A stretch of DNA of 64,000 nucleotides from Streptomyces sp. WM6378 (GCF_001279695.1 NZ_LGDD01000308.1:32584-96583), one strand, 5' to 3'. Shown: positions 50,714 to 62,394, counted from the stretch's first letter. The notes: a model not told the origin generated them from the letters alone. Numbers and translations are program-made.

Positions 50714-51907
50714 TCAGCCCTTGACGCACACCACCTGCTTCAGCTTCGCCACGACCTCCACCAGGTCGCGCTGCTGGTCCATGACCTTCTCGATCGGCTT
50801 GTAGGCGCCCGGGGCCTCGTCCACCACACCCGAGTCCTTGCGGCACTCGACGCCCCGCGTCTGCTCGGCCAGGTCCCGCGTCGAGAACGTCCGCTTCGCC
50901 GCGCTGCGGCTCATCCTGCGGCCCGCGCCGTGCGAGGCCGAGTTGAAGGACGCCGCGTTGCCCAGGCCCTTCACGATGTACGAACCCGTGCCCATCGAGC
51001 CCGGGATGATCCCGAAGTCGCCGGAGCCCGCCCGGATCGCGCCCTTACGAGTGACCAGCAGGTCCATGCCGTCGTACCGCTCCTCCGCCACATAGTTGTG
51101 GTGACAGGAAATGACCGGTTCGAAGGTCACCTTGGCCTTCTTGAACTCCTTGCGGACCACGTCCTGGAAGAGCGCCATCATGATCGCCCGGTTGTACTTG
51201 GCGTACTCCTGGGCCCAGAACAGGTCGTTGCGGTAGGCCGCCATCTGCGGGGTGTCCGCGACGAAGACGGCCAGGTCGCGGTCCACCAGGCCCTGGTTGT
51301 GCGGCAGCTTCTGCGCCTCGCCGATATGGAAGTCGGCGAGCTCCTTGCCGATGTTCCGGGACCCCGAGTGCAGCATCAGCCAGACCGAACCCGACTCGTC
51401 CAGACAGAACTCGACGAAGTGATTTCCGGATCCGAGCGTTCCCATCTGCTTCACGGCTCGCTCCTCGCGGAACTTGACCGACTCGGCGATCCCCCCGAAC
51501 CGCTCCCAGAACCCGTCCCACCCCGACGTCGAGAGGCCGTGCAGCCGCCCCGGGTCCACCGGGTCGCGGTGCATGCCCCGGCCCACCGGGATGGCCTGCT
51601 CGATCTTCGAGCGGAGCCGGGAGAGGTCGCCCGGGAGATCGTTGGCAGTCAGCGAGGTCTTGACCGCGGACATGCCGCAGCCGATGTCGACGCCCACCGC
51701 GGCCGGGCACACCGCGCCCCGCATGGCGATGACCGAGCCCACCGTGGCGCCCTTGCCGTAGTGGACGTCCGGCATCACGGCGAGGCCCTTGACCCACGGC
51801 AGGGTGGCCACATTGCGCAGCTGCTGCAGCGCCCCCGAGTCCACCGACGCCGGGTCGGTCCACATCCTGATGGGCACCCGTGCGCCGGGCATCTCCACGT
51901 ACGACAT
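50714..51907 (-). CDS. rtcB: RtcB-type RNA ligase
   Basis: Encodes 397 residues. The metal and guanylate sites of RtcB are all present: VGVDIGCGMSAVKT, TLGSGNHFVEF, LMLHSGSRNIG, ISCHHNYV and SASHGAGRRMSR, whose His is the GMP-linked residue. RtcB joins 2',3'-cyclic phosphate or 3'-phosphate RNA ends to 5'-OH ends using GTP, for tRNA or rRNA repair. I start at the ATG 51907 (MSYVEMPG); the frame is open upstream but that part is not conserved-looking. No archease or RtcA gene is adjacent. Confidence 0.93.
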   Translation of the reverse strand: MSYVEMPGARVPIRMWTDPASVDSGALQQLRNVATLPWVKGLAVMPDVHYGKGATVGSVIAMRGAVCPAAVGVDIGCGMSAVKTSLTANDLPGDLSRLRSKIEQAIPVGRGMHRDPVDPGRLHGLSTSGWDGFWERFGGIAESVKFREERAVKQMGTLGSGNHFVEFCLDESGSVWLMLHSGSRNIGKELADFHIGEAQKLPHNQGLVDRDLAVFVADTPQMAAYRNDLFWAQEYAKYNRAIMMALFQDVVRKEFKKAKVTFEPVISCHHNYVAEERYDGMDLLVTRKGAIRAGSGDFGIIPGSMGTGSYIVKGLGNAASFNSASHGAGRRMSRSAAKRTFSTRDLAEQTRGVECRKDSGVVDEAPGAYKPIEKVMDQQRDLVEVVAKLKQVVCVKG

Positions 51908-52108
51908 AATTCTTCGATCCCCCGAGAGCAGAAAACGGCACCAAAGCGCCTGAAAGTGCACATACGGCAAATCTGGCGCCAAGGTCCACATCCAGGACAG
52001 CGGACCGGCGTTCACAGGTGCGCGTGCGATACACATTGTGTCCGGCCACCGCCCTCGGGCGGCAACCGCTTTTTCCTACGTCGTCCTGCTGAAAGGAGCC
52101 TGGAAGCC
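51908..52108. promoter_or_regulatory. Divergent promoter region, rtcB / DUF3558 lipoprotein
   Basis: A 200-bp region with an A/T-richer stretch near 51905-51975. CCGCCCTCGGGCGG (52049-52062) followed shortly by TTTTT (52070-52074) might act as an attenuator upstream of the lipoprotein gene. Confidence 0.35.
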
Positions 52109-52954
52109 GTGCAGCGAAAGGCGTACGTGCCCGGTCTCGCGCTGCTTGTGGCGCTCGCTTCGGGCTGCTCGGCGGCCTCGGGCGGCGACGGCTCCACCGA
52201 CGATTCCAAGGCGGGCGTGCCCAAGTCGGCCGCCGCGCAGCCCGGCAAGTACCGCACCCTTCCCGAGCCCTGCCGGGCCGTGAGCAAGAGTGCGCTGAAG
52301 GACATGCTGCCGGGCGCGGCCGCCCTCGCGGAGGCCGACGCCACCAAGGAGTACGCGGGCACCGCCGATCTGACCTACGACACCGACCGACGGGTCGGCT
52401 GCCGCTGGAAGGACGAGACGGCCGACGGTGTGCGAAGGCTCACGGTCGACTTCGAGCGGGTCGTCTCCTACGACCCCGCGGTGAGCGACGACGACCAGAC
52501 CAAGGAGCTGTACGGGAAGAAGGAGACGGCGGCGAACCTGCCCGCCCCCAAGAGTTCCGCACCCGCCCCGACCTCCTCCGCGGCCCCGACCCCGTCCGGC
52601 CCGCCCGTCTCCGGCGCCCCCCGCACCCCGTCCGCCTCGGTGGCCCCGCCGAGCGGTTCCCCGGCCTCCCCGAGCCCCTCGGAGAGCAGCGACGGGGACG
52701 GCCTCCAGCCGCGCCGGCTGAGCGGGCTCGGTGACGCGGCGTTCCTGAACGACGTATTGTCCCCGTCCGGCTCCGACGGCGGTTCGGGGGCCGGACAACG
52801 TACCGTCACTGTGGTCTTCCGCACGTCCAACGTGATCGTGACCATCGAGTACACCGCCCAGGCCGCGGCATCCGCCGTGGTCCCCGACAGCAAGGAGCTG
52901 CAGGAGCAGGCCCAGGCCATGGCCGGCAAGCTCGTCGAGCAGTTCAGCGAATAG
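52109..52954 (+). CDS. DUF3558-type lipoprotein
   Basis: Encodes 281 residues. The GTG start has AAAGGAG upstream. The signal VQRKAYVPGLALLVALASGC ends at a lipobox Cys. The mature protein has two more Cys (EPCRAV and VGCRW), a long Pro/Ser-rich disordered insert (about residues 145-205) and a beta-rich end (TVTVVFRTSNVIVTIEYTAQ), matching DUF3558 surface lipoproteins of actinomycetes. The next gene encodes a paralogue 34 bp downstream. Function is unknown. Confidence 0.82.
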   Translation: MQRKAYVPGLALLVALASGCSAASGGDGSTDDSKAGVPKSAAAQPGKYRTLPEPCRAVSKSALKDMLPGAAALAEADATKEYAGTADLTYDTDRRVGCRWKDETADGVRRLTVDFERVVSYDPAVSDDDQTKELYGKKETAANLPAPKSSAPAPTSSAAPTPSGPPVSGAPRTPSASVAPPSGSPASPSPSESSDGDGLQPRRLSGLGDAAFLNDVLSPSGSDGGSGAGQRTVTVVFRTSNVIVTIEYTAQAAASAVVPDSKELQEQAQAMAGKLVEQFSE

Positions 52955-52988
52955 CGCGCCAGCGCGAAGAACGAAGAGCGAAGGAATC

Positions 52989-53750
52989 ATGCACCGATCA
53001 GCCCCGGCCACCCCCGAAAAGGCCCACGCCCCGGCCCCGCGCATCCGGCTCGCCCGTGTCCTCGCCTGTGCCGCCGTCCCTGTGATGCTCGTCGCAGTGG
53101 GCTGCTCCTCCGACTCGGGCGGCGACAAGAAGACGGACTCCTCGTCCTCGTCGACGTCCGGCGGCACGCAGGCCTCCGCGTCGCCCTCGCTCGCCCCGGC
53201 GAAGTTCAAGAAGCTCCCCGAGGCGTGCCAGACGATCGGCGCGGGGTCGATCGACAAGTACGTCCCGAAGGCGAAGACGAAGGCGGGCGAGGTCGGCAAG
53301 ACCACGGACCCGCAGGCCCAGGCGAGCTGCACCTGGAACGGCCTCGACGACAAGGGCGTCCAGGGCTCGCTCTACCGCTGGCTCGACATCGACCTCAAGC
53401 GCTACGACTCCACGCAGGGCCTCGGCACCGGCGACTCGCTGGCCCAGAAGCAGTTCGACCGGGCCGTCTCGGCCGCTCAGTCGACGGCCGACGCGAAGAA
53501 CGTGAAGACCTCGCCGGTCCCCGGCCTCGGCGACCAGGCGACCGCGATCACCTTCGACCTGAAGAAGACCGACGCGGACTTCAAGTACGGCGTCGTGGTG
53601 GTCCGCACCGCCAACGTCGTGCTCGCCGTCGACTACAACGGCACCGGCTACCAGGGCGCGGACGCCCCCCAGACCAACGAGGTCCAGGAGGGCGCCACCG
53701 TCACCGCCAAGGAGGCGGTCACCGCGGTGGCCACCGCGAACAACAAGTAG
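52989..53750 (+). CDS. DUF3558-type lipoprotein, paralogue
   Basis: Encodes 253 residues with GAAGGA upstream of the ATG. The long basic N-terminus leads to VLACAAVPVMLVAVGC, a lipobox. The mature part has the same plan as the preceding protein (KKLPEACQTIG, then ASCTWNGLDDKG, then VVVRTANVVLAVDYNGTG), but without the Pro/Ser insert. The two are a tandem duplication, presumably one operon ending at the terminator at 53765. Function is unknown. Confidence 0.85.
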   Translation: MHRSAPATPEKAHAPAPRIRLARVLACAAVPVMLVAVGCSSDSGGDKKTDSSSSSTSGGTQASASPSLAPAKFKKLPEACQTIGAGSIDKYVPKAKTKAGEVGKTTDPQAQASCTWNGLDDKGVQGSLYRWLDIDLKRYDSTQGLGTGDSLAQKQFDRAVSAAQSTADAKNVKTSPVPGLGDQATAITFDLKKTDADFKYGVVVVRTANVVLAVDYNGTGYQGADAPQTNEVQEGATVTAKEAVTAVATANNK

Positions 53751-53764
53751 CGCTCGCGCAACGA

Positions 53765-53802
53765 TACGGAGTCCGGCCCTCCCCTGTGGGCCGGACTCCG
53801 TA
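53765..53802 (+). terminator. Terminator of the DUF3558 lipoprotein pair
   Basis: A perfect 15-bp inverted repeat: TACGGAGTCCGGCCC (53765-53779) and GGGCCGGACTCCGTA (53788-53802) with an 8-nt loop. Confidence 0.85.
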
Positions 53803-53854
53803 CGCATGTGCCAGGCTGTGCCCGCCAGTTGCTTGACAAGGGGAGGGGGCGCGG

Positions 53855-55177
53855 GTGGCCGCGACTCAGCTGACACGCACGCACCGCATTCTGATCGGGG
53901 TGGTGGTCGCGGGTGCCGTGGTGATCGCCGGGATCGGTTTCGCGGGTTCGTACGCGGCGGTCCGCGAGCTCGCGCTCAAGAAGGGCTTCGGGAACTTCTC
54001 CTACGTCTTCCCGATCGGGGTCGACGCGGGCATCTGTGTGCTGCTCGCCCTCGACCTGCTCCTCACCTGGATGCGCATCCCGTTCCCGCTCCTGCGCCAG
54101 ACCGCCTGGCTGCTCACGGCCGCCACGATCGCCTTCAACGGCGCCGCCGCCTGGCCGGACCCGCTGGGCGTGGGCATGCACGCGGTCATTCCCGTGCTCT
54201 TTGTCGTCTCGGTCGAGGCGGCCCGGCACGCGGTCGGCCGGATCGCCGACATCACCGCCGACAAGCACATGGAAGGCGTCCGCCTCACCCGCTGGCTGCT
54301 CTCCCCCGTCCCCACCTTCCTGCTGTGGCGCCGCATGAAACTGTGGGAGCTGCGCTCCTACGAGCAGGTCATCAAGCTCGAACAGGACCGCCTCGTCTAC
54401 CGCGCCCGCCTCCAGTCCGTCTACGGCCGCGCCTGGCGCCGCAAGGCCCCCGTCGAATCCCTCATGCCGCTGCGCCTCGCGAAGTTCGGCGTGCCGCTCG
54501 CCGAGACCGCCCCGGCCGGCCTCGCCGCCGCCGGCATGGAGCCGGTGCTGCTTCCGCCCGCGCCGGTGATCGTGCAGCACGAGGCGCAGCCGGAACTGCC
54601 CCCGGCCCACAACCGCTCCGCCCCCGAGGAGCCCCCGCGCCAGGCCCAGGACCAGGCCAAGCCCCCGGCCCCGCAGCCCGAGGCGGAGCAGCCCACCACG
54701 CACGAGAGCCCCTGGTTCGCCGCCCAGCACGTCTCAGCCGAGGTGTACGAGGGCACGTACGACCCGGCCTTCGCGGAGGCGGGAGCAGCAGCGGAAGCCG
54801 AGCTCCAGCCGGGCCAGGACCCGGAGCAGGAGCCCGTGATGGTCCCGGCGGGCCCCGGCCGCGAACGCCGCCTCGGTGTCCCCGGCCCCCGCGCGGCCGG
54901 CCCGCAGCCCGTGCCGGAGCAGCAGGCCCAGCAGCAGGCCCCCGCCGAACCCGCCCCCACGGACGCCGAGTTCAACGAGTTCGCGGAGACGGCCTACGAG
55001 GTCTTCCGCCAGTACTCGAACCAGTACAGCAACTACCCCACCGTCGAGGTGCTCGACATACACCTCACCGACAGCCACGGGGTGAGCTACCCCGACAGCG
55101 CGGCCCTGCTGCGCAAGCTGCACCCCCAGTTCAAGCAGCGCTTCCAGGCGGAGCTCACCGAGGACCACATCGCCTGA
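53855..55177 (+). CDS. DUF2637 membrane protein (SpdB-like)
   Basis: Encodes 440 residues; the GTG start has GGGAGG upstream. Four membrane helices within the first ~140 residues (first: ILIGVVVAGAVVIAGIGFAG) include SYVFPIGVDAGICVLLALDL, a DUF2637 hallmark also found in plasmid spread (Spd) proteins. A cytoplasmic half follows, rich in Pro, Gln, Ala and Glu (about 220-370), then an ordered C-terminal ~70 residues (EFNEFAETAYEVFRQYSNQY). Chromosomal copies are common; whether it has a DNA-transfer role is unknown. Confidence 0.82.
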   Translation: MAATQLTRTHRILIGVVVAGAVVIAGIGFAGSYAAVRELALKKGFGNFSYVFPIGVDAGICVLLALDLLLTWMRIPFPLLRQTAWLLTAATIAFNGAAAWPDPLGVGMHAVIPVLFVVSVEAARHAVGRIADITADKHMEGVRLTRWLLSPVPTFLLWRRMKLWELRSYEQVIKLEQDRLVYRARLQSVYGRAWRRKAPVESLMPLRLAKFGVPLAETAPAGLAAAGMEPVLLPPAPVIVQHEAQPELPPAHNRSAPEEPPRQAQDQAKPPAPQPEAEQPTTHESPWFAAQHVSAEVYEGTYDPAFAEAGAAAEAELQPGQDPEQEPVMVPAGPGRERRLGVPGPRAAGPQPVPEQQAQQQAPAEPAPTDAEFNEFAETAYEVFRQYSNQYSNYPTVEVLDIHLTDSHGVSYPDSAALLRKLHPQFKQRFQAELTEDHIA

Positions 55178-55184
55178 CTGACCG

Positions 55185-55409
55185 TCAAGAAGCTTCGCGG
55201 CGCGGCCTCTTGCCCATCTCGGCCCACACGGCCGGGACGGCGCCGAGCGCCAGGAGCGCCAGATAGCCGCCCGGGGGGATGTCGGCGATCTTGTGCAGGA
55301 AGCCCCAGGGGCCGTTGCCGAACAGCCCGCCGGCGAAGCCGAGCGCTCCTTGGATGCCGACGACCCAGCCGAGGGATCCGACGACCTGCTTGGTGATGTT
55401 CGCGTTCAT
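55185..55409 (-). CDS. Small two-helix membrane protein
   Basis: Encodes 74 residues. Two hydrophobic segments ([20 protein letters not shown] and [16 protein letters not shown]) are joined by a loop and followed by a basic tail (KRPRREAS). It is convergent with the DUF2637 gene, with stop codons 8 nt apart. No ribosome site is evident. It looks like a conserved streptomycete small membrane protein; function is unknown. Confidence 0.65.
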   Translation of the reverse strand: MNANITKQVVGSLGWVVGIQGALGFAGGLFGNGPWGFLHKIADIPPGGYLALLALGAVPAVWAEMGKRPRREAS

Positions 55410-55484
55410 GGGTCAACGGTCGCCCGCCGCCGGGCCGGGATCATCCTGCGCGAGACGGAAACCGCACTACACCCAAAGATGCAC

Positions 55485-55522
55485 CGAGGGCCGCCACCCG
55501 GAATCGGGTGGCGGCCCTCGGC
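55485..55522 (-). terminator. Terminator of lysS
   Basis: A perfect 17-bp inverted repeat (55485-55501 with 55506-55522) with a GAAT loop, 12 nt after the lysS stop. Confidence 0.88.
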
Positions 55523-55533
55523 CGTGCGCTACG

Positions 55534-57252
55534 TCAGGCGGCGAGCAGCTTGCGCACCCGGTCCGCGCCGACGGCGAGCAGCAGCGTGGGCAGGCGCGGC
55601 CCCGTCTCACGGCTCACCAGGAGCTTGTAGAGCAGCGCGAAGAACGAGCGCTGGGCCACCTTCAGCTCGGGCGTCGGCTTGGCGTCGGGGGCCAGGCCCG
55701 CCATCACCTTCGGCACGCCGTAGACGAGCGTGGTGAGCCCGTCGAGCGACCAGTGCGAGTCCAGGCCCTCGACCAGCAGCCGCAGCGATTCGCGGCCCTC
55801 GTCGTCGAGCGAGCCGAGCAGCTCGGTGTCCGGCTCCTCGCGGACCAGGGTGCGCTGGTCGGCCGGGACCTGGGTGGTGATCCAGTTCTCGGCGCGGTCC
55901 AGGCGCGGGCGCACCTGGTCGAGCGAGGTGACCGGGTTCGCCGGGTCCAGCTCGGTGAGGATGCGCAGGGTCTGGTCCTCGTGGCCCGCGGTGATGTCCA
56001 CGACCGAGGCCAGCGTGCGGTACGGCAGCGGGCGCGGGGTCCGCGGCAGCTCACCGGCGGCCGTGCGGGCGGCCCGGGCGTACGCGGCGGCGTCGGCGGG
56101 CAGCACCGAGCCGTCGGCGACCTTGGCCTCCAGCTTGTCCCACTCGTCGTACAGCCGCTGGATCTCCTGGTCGAAGGCGATCTTGAACGACTGGTTCGGG
56201 CGACGGCGCGCGTACAGCCAGCGGAGCAGCTGCGGCTCCATGATCTGCAGCGCGTCGGCCGGGGTCGGCACGCCGCCCTTGGACGACGACATCTTGGCCA
56301 TGCCGCTGATGCCGACGAACGCGTACATCGGGCCGATCGGCTGGACGCCGTCGAAGATCGACACGATCTGGCCGCCGACCTGGAACGACGAGCCGGGCGA
56401 GGAGTGGTCCACACCGGACGGCTCGAAGATCACGCCCTCGTACGCCCAGCGCATCGGCCAGTCGACCTTCCAGACCAGCTTGCCGCGGTTGAACTCGCTG
56501 AGCCGGACGGTCTCCGAGAAGGCGCACGCGGAGCAGGAGTAGGTCAGCTCCGTGGTGTCGTCGTCGTAGGCCGAGACGACCGTGAGGTCCTTGCCGCAGC
56601 CGCCGCAGTACGGCTTGTACGGGAAGTAGCCCGTCGAGCCGGTGCCGTCGTCCTCGGCCGCCGCGCCGGAGCCCTCGGCGGCCTCCAGCTCGGCCTCGTC
56701 GACCGGCTTCTGCGACTTCTTGCCCGGGGCCTTCTTGGTCCGGTACTGCTCCAGGATCGCGTCGATGTCGCCGCGGTGCTTCATCGCGTGCAGCACCTGG
56801 TCGCGGTAGACGCCGGTCGTGTACTGCTCGGTCTGGCTGATGCCGTCGTACTCGACGCCCAGCTCCGCCAGGGCCTCGATCATCGCGGCCTTGAAGTGCT
56901 CGGCCCAGCTCGGGTGCGCCGAGCCCACCGGCGCCGGGACCGAGGTCAGCGGCCGGCCGATGTGCTCGTTCCACGACTCGTCGACACCCGCGACGCCCGC
57001 CGGCACCTTGCGGTAGCGGTCGTAGTCGTCCCACGAGATCAGGTGGCGGACCTCGTAGCCACGGCGACGGATCTCGTCCGCGACCAGGTGCGGGGTCATG
57101 ACCTCGCGCAGATTGCCCAGGTGAATGGGGCCGGAGGGGGAGAGTCCGGACGCGACGACGACCGGTTTGCCAGGCGCACGTCGCTCCGACTCGGCGATGA
57201 CATCGTCCGCGAAACGGGAGACCCAGTCGGTCTCTGTGCTGCTCTGAGCCAC
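55534..57252 (-). CDS. lysS: Class I lysyl-tRNA synthetase
   Basis: Encodes 572 residues. This is the archaeal-type class I enzyme: HLGN (residues 44-47) in place of HIGH, KMSSSKG (about residue 319) as KMSKS, and a zinc-binding insert with YCGGCGKD and YSCSACAF. It charges tRNA-Lys. The GTG at 57252 has AAGGA about 10 nt upstream; a GTG three codons earlier would overlap that ribosome site. It is divergent from argS with 177 bp between them. Many streptomycetes also carry a class II LysRS elsewhere. Confidence 0.93.
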   Translation of the reverse strand: MAQSSTETDWVSRFADDVIAESERRAPGKPVVVASGLSPSGPIHLGNLREVMTPHLVADEIRRRGYEVRHLISWDDYDRYRKVPAGVAGVDESWNEHIGRPLTSVPAPVGSAHPSWAEHFKAAMIEALAELGVEYDGISQTEQYTTGVYRDQVLHAMKHRGDIDAILEQYRTKKAPGKKSQKPVDEAELEAAEGSGAAAEDDGTGSTGYFPYKPYCGGCGKDLTVVSAYDDDTTELTYSCSACAFSETVRLSEFNRGKLVWKVDWPMRWAYEGVIFEPSGVDHSSPGSSFQVGGQIVSIFDGVQPIGPMYAFVGISGMAKMSSSKGGVPTPADALQIMEPQLLRWLYARRRPNQSFKIAFDQEIQRLYDEWDKLEAKVADGSVLPADAAAYARAARTAAGELPRTPRPLPYRTLASVVDITAGHEDQTLRILTELDPANPVTSLDQVRPRLDRAENWITTQVPADQRTLVREEPDTELLGSLDDEGRESLRLLVEGLDSHWSLDGLTTLVYGVPKVMAGLAPDAKPTPELKVAQRSFFALLYKLLVSRETGPRLPTLLLAVGADRVRKLLAA

Positions 57253-57429
57253 GGTCGGCACGTCCTTCTTTCTCGTAATGCCTTCGTCTGCCTCGAAGAG
57301 GCTGGCACGCCCATTCTCCCAGACGGAACGAGCTCCTCCGGGGTTGCCCGTATCTCAGGAGAAAGGGGAGGGGCCCGCGTGGGAGAATCGGGGGGCAATC
57401 GTCCTCACTCCCGACAGGAACGGCACCTC

Positions 57430-59190
<1,761 letters not shown>

Positions 59191-59229
59191 GGTCTGTCCG
59201 GCATCAACTCCCGTGTGGGGCCGCCCGGT

Positions 59230-60597
59230 TCACCCGGTCGCCAGGTGGTCCCACACGTTGGTGTCCAGGCGGTACTCGTACGCCGGACGGCCCTTGACCG
59301 CGCTGGTGCGGAACGGCTTCCCGTTGTCGTAGACCGGGATCTTGCCCGAGCGGTCGCCGCTGCTCCAGGTGACCTCCAGGTACCAGCTGACGTCGTGCGC
59401 CTCGGTGTGCACCTCCAGGTCGAAGACCTCGGGGTCGGTCGTGGACACCTTGAAGGGGAAGTCCTTGGCCGGCACGACCGTGTCGGCCTGCTTGCCGGCG
59501 ACCGGCTTGCTGACCGGCTGGGCCGCGTCCAGATTGATGTCGAAGCTCTGCGGGACGATGCCGCCGCCGCAGCCCGAACCCATCGAGTACGCCGTCCAGT
59601 CGAGCGGTGCCTGGCGTTCCACCACCCGCACGTTGATGCCGGTGATCACCACCGAGTCCTGGCTCTTGCCGGTCGCGGTCAGCTCCAGCTTCAGGTCACC
59701 GCCGTCGACCGCGCCAAGCGCCCGCGCCCAAGAGCGCCGGTCCTGCTCGTTCGTCGGGGGCGGCGGCACCGCACCGGGCTTCTGGTCGAGCAGGTAGAAC
59801 TTGCCGCACGGCGCGTCCCAGTCGTACGAGCTGATGCCGACGCTCAGCGGAACGCCTGCCTCCGGAGTGTGCTTCTGCTGACCCTTCGGGGCCGGGCTGC
59901 CCGATGAGGGGGACGGGGAGGGCGAGCCGGACGGGCTCGGGCGCGCGCTGGGCGAACCGCTCGGCGGGCGGGCCGACGGGCTCTTGAGCAGGGGCCCGCT
60001 CTGCTTGGCGTCGGCGACCGTGGAGCTCTTGTCGTCGTCCCGCCCGGACAGGCTCGCGACGGCGACGGCGGGCACGGCGAGCGCCACGACGGCCGCCCCG
60101 ATGAGCACGAGCCGAACCTTCTTGCCGCTCAGTTTCCCGCTGCCGAATCGGCTCGTACGTTTCGGGGTGGTGGGCACGACGTCGGGGAGCTCGATGGAGG
60201 AGTCCGGCGTGGTCTCCTGCTCCGCGGGCTCGGGCCGACTTTCCTGGACCGGCGCGGGCTGGGGCTCGGGCTCCTGGACCGGCGCGGGTATGGCGGCCAC
60301 CGGCGCCGGCTCGGCCGCGACCGGCCCCGCGTTCGCCCCTCGCGCGCGGCGCCGCGCCTCGTCGGCCAGGATCCAGCGCCGGTGCAGTTCGACGGACTCC
60401 TCGGGGGTCGCCCCGCACAGCCGGGCGAGCCGCTCGACGGGCGCGTATTCGTTCGGGACCGCGTCGCCGTTGCAGTACCGGTGGAGCGTGGACGTACTCA
60501 TGTGGAGCCTGCCCGCGAGTACTCCGTAACTGCGCCCCGAGCGGTCCTTCAACTCCCTCAGCAGCGCCGCCAACTGCTCGGACTCCGTTGTCGCCAT
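59230..60597 (-). CDS. Membrane-spanning XRE regulator with external domain
   Basis: Encodes 455 residues with GGGAGGG 9 nt before the start. Residues 1-75 are an XRE helix-turn-helix (LLRELKDRSGRSYGVLAGRL, then STSTLHRYCNGDAVP). A Pro/Glu-rich linker precedes one membrane helix (VRLVLIGAAVVALAVPAVAV, about 160-182). Outside are a Ser/Pro-rich stalk and a ~190-residue beta-rich domain with two Cys (APCGKFYLLD and GSGCGGGIVP). It could bind DNA inside and sense a ligand outside, like RodZ or one-component membrane regulators. Target is unknown. Confidence 0.8.
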   Translation of the reverse strand: MATTESEQLAALLRELKDRSGRSYGVLAGRLHMSTSTLHRYCNGDAVPNEYAPVERLARLCGATPEESVELHRRWILADEARRRARGANAGPVAAEPAPVAAIPAPVQEPEPQPAPVQESRPEPAEQETTPDSSIELPDVVPTTPKRTSRFGSGKLSGKKVRLVLIGAAVVALAVPAVAVASLSGRDDDKSSTVADAKQSGPLLKSPSARPPSGSPSARPSPSGSPSPSPSSGSPAPKGQQKHTPEAGVPLSVGISSYDWDAPCGKFYLLDQKPGAVPPPPTNEQDRRSWARALGAVDGGDLKLELTATGKSQDSVVITGINVRVVERQAPLDWTAYSMGSGCGGGIVPQSFDINLDAAQPVSKPVAGKQADTVVPAKDFPFKVSTTDPEVFDLEVHTEAHDVSWYLEVTWSSGDRSGKIPVYDNGKPFRTSAVKGRPAYEYRLDTNVWDHLATG

Positions 60598-60776
60598 GCC
60601 CCGGTTCCCTCCCCATCCATCCCAGGAACGCATTCCAGGGACAGGTCATTCCCCCAGGTCACAGCCGTTCCAGCGTTCCAGCTTCCCCCATTGTCCCCCG
60701 TTGATTGCGGCCCGCTCCGACCGGCCCGCAAGGTAGGTGCAGCAACCAGCCGAACAGCTCGTTCCGGGAGCAGTCC

Positions 60777-60881
60777 ATGCGATTTCGCATCCGGTTCAAC
60801 GTCGCGGATTCGATGGCCGCGGTCGTCCTGGCCGTGTCCATCGCGACCCTCATCACGCTGATCCACCACTACCGAGCCTGA
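60777..60881 (+). CDS. 34-residue single-pass membrane protein
   Basis: ATG with GGGAG 6 nt upstream. The peptide starts MRFRIRFNVADSMAAVVLAV and continues with a hydrophobic helix to IHHYRA, giving a basic inside end and one membrane span. Codons are G/C-ending. It lies in the divergent region between the membrane XRE regulator and the DUF4232 lipoprotein and ends 73 nt before the latter. No family is recognised. Confidence 0.6.
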   Translation: MRFRIRFNVADSMAAVVLAVSIATLITLIHHYRA

Positions 60882-60954
60882 CGCCGGCACGGCGTCCAGG
60901 ACACGTACTTCACGCACTTCACGCACTTACCGACACACGGGGAGCACCACCATC

Positions 60955-61683
60955 ATGCGTACCAACTTCCGCATCGCTGCCGCCGCGACCACCACGCTCG
61001 TCGCCGCCCTCGCCCTGACCGCCTGTGGCGGCGGTTCCGACGACGCGAAGGCGGGCGGCCAGCCTGACGCCTCGTCCTCGGCCGCCGCCCCGGCGACCGG
61101 CGGCCCCGCTCCGGCGGCGGGTGACGCGGCGGGCGCCGGCAAGGGTTCGGGTTCGGACTCCGGCAAGGGAACGGGTACGGGCTCCGGCAAGCACCCCGGC
61201 ACCCCCGCCAAGGCGACCGGAAAGTCCACGAAGAAGCCCTCCGGGGGCGGCGCCACCGACGCGCCCTGCACCGGCGCCAACGTGAAGCTGACCGCGACCG
61301 CGGTGAACCGCCCGATCAATCACATCCTCCTGACCGTCACCAACACCGGCAAGACGATGTGCAACGCCTACGACGCCCCCGCCGTCTCCTTCTCCAACGC
61401 CCAGCAGTCCCCGATCGCGGTCGACAAGGACACCATCCCCCAGGCGGTGGTGTCGCTGGCTCCGGGCGCCTCCGCGTACGCGATGGTCCGCACCCTCGGC
61501 GAGGACGACGGCGGCAAGTCGTACAACACGGGCCAGGTCGTCGTGTACTTCCGGGGCAAGGTCGGCATGGAGTCCACGGGCCCCTCCGCGTACGCCGCGC
61601 TCTCCAAGAGCGTCGCGGTCGTGGACAGCCAGGCCATGGCCACCTACTGGCAGTCGGACCTGTCCTCGATCGAGGCGTGGTAG
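60955..61683 (+). CDS. DUF4232 lipoprotein
   Basis: Encodes 242 residues. The signal ends LALTACGGGS (lipobox Cys24), followed by a Gly/Ser/Lys/Ala-rich linker to about residue 100. The folded domain has two Cys (DAPCTGAN and KTMCNAYDAPAVSF) and alternating strands (HILLTVTNTG, then YAMVRTLGED), matching DUF4232. Such proteins are common at the Streptomyces surface; function is unknown. It may be transcribed with the preceding 34-residue gene. Confidence 0.85.
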   Translation: MRTNFRIAAAATTTLVAALALTACGGGSDDAKAGGQPDASSSAAAPATGGPAPAAGDAAGAGKGSGSDSGKGTGTGSGKHPGTPAKATGKSTKKPSGGGATDAPCTGANVKLTATAVNRPINHILLTVTNTGKTMCNAYDAPAVSFSNAQQSPIAVDKDTIPQAVVSLAPGASAYAMVRTLGEDDGGKSYNTGQVVVYFRGKVGMESTGPSAYAALSKSVAVVDSQAMATYWQSDLSSIEAW

Positions 61684-61757
61684 CCGGTCTGCGGGCCGGA
61701 GTTCCCCCACGGCAACCCGTGTTGCCGATTCCGGGATACGAGAGTGGACTGCCCTCC

Positions 61758-62372
61758 ATGGACAGACCACCGCGCGAAGGATCATCACCCGCCGAACCCT
61801 CGCCCCACCAGGCGGTACTCGACGAAGTGGGCCCCCGCCTCAAGCGGCTGCGAGCCCAGCGCGGCCTCACCCTGGCCGCGCTCGCCGAGACGACCGGGAT
61901 CTCGAAGAGCACCCTGTCCCGCCTCGAATCAGGACAGCGCCGCCCGAGCCTGGAACTCCTGCTTCCGCTCGCGAGCGCGTACGGAGTGCCCCTGGACGAT
62001 CTGGTCGGGGCACCCGAAGTGGGCGACCCACGGGTCCGGTTGACCCCGCACCCCATGCCGAACGGTGGCACGTTCGTCCCGCTGACCCGGAGCCCCGGCC
62101 CCCTTCAGGCGTACAAGATGCTGATCCCGCACCGGGGCACCGAGCCGGACCTGCGCTCGCACGAGGGCTATGAGTGGCTGTACGTCCTGGACGGCCGGCT
62201 GCGGCTGGTCCTCGCGGAGCACGACCTGGTGCTCGGCCCCGGCGAGGTCGCCGAGTGGGACACGAAGGTGCCCCACTGGTTCAGCAGCGCGGACAGCCGC
62301 CCGGTGGAGGTGCTGAGCCTGTTCGGGAGGCAGGGCGAGCGCATGCACGTGAGGGCGAGGCCGAAGGCGTAA
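61758..62372 (+). CDS. XRE-cupin transcriptional regulator
   Basis: Encodes 204 residues: an XRE helix-turn-helix (LKRLRAQRGLTLAALAETTG, then ISKSTLSRLESGQRRPSLEL) and a C-terminal cupin (EPDLRSHEGYEWLYVLDGRL, then LVLGPGEVAEWDTKVPHWF), the layout of PuuR-like regulators that bind small amino-acid-like effectors. It is convergent with a PLP aminotransferase gene 22 bp away. Effector is unknown. Confidence 0.9.
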   Translation: MDRPPREGSSPAEPSPHQAVLDEVGPRLKRLRAQRGLTLAALAETTGISKSTLSRLESGQRRPSLELLLPLASAYGVPLDDLVGAPEVGDPRVRLTPHPMPNGGTFVPLTRSPGPLQAYKMLIPHRGTEPDLRSHEGYEWLYVLDGRLRLVLAEHDLVLGPGEVAEWDTKVPHWFSSADSRPVEVLSLFGRQGERMHVRARPKA

Positions 62373-62394
62373 CCAGCTTTCCAGTCACGGCAGT

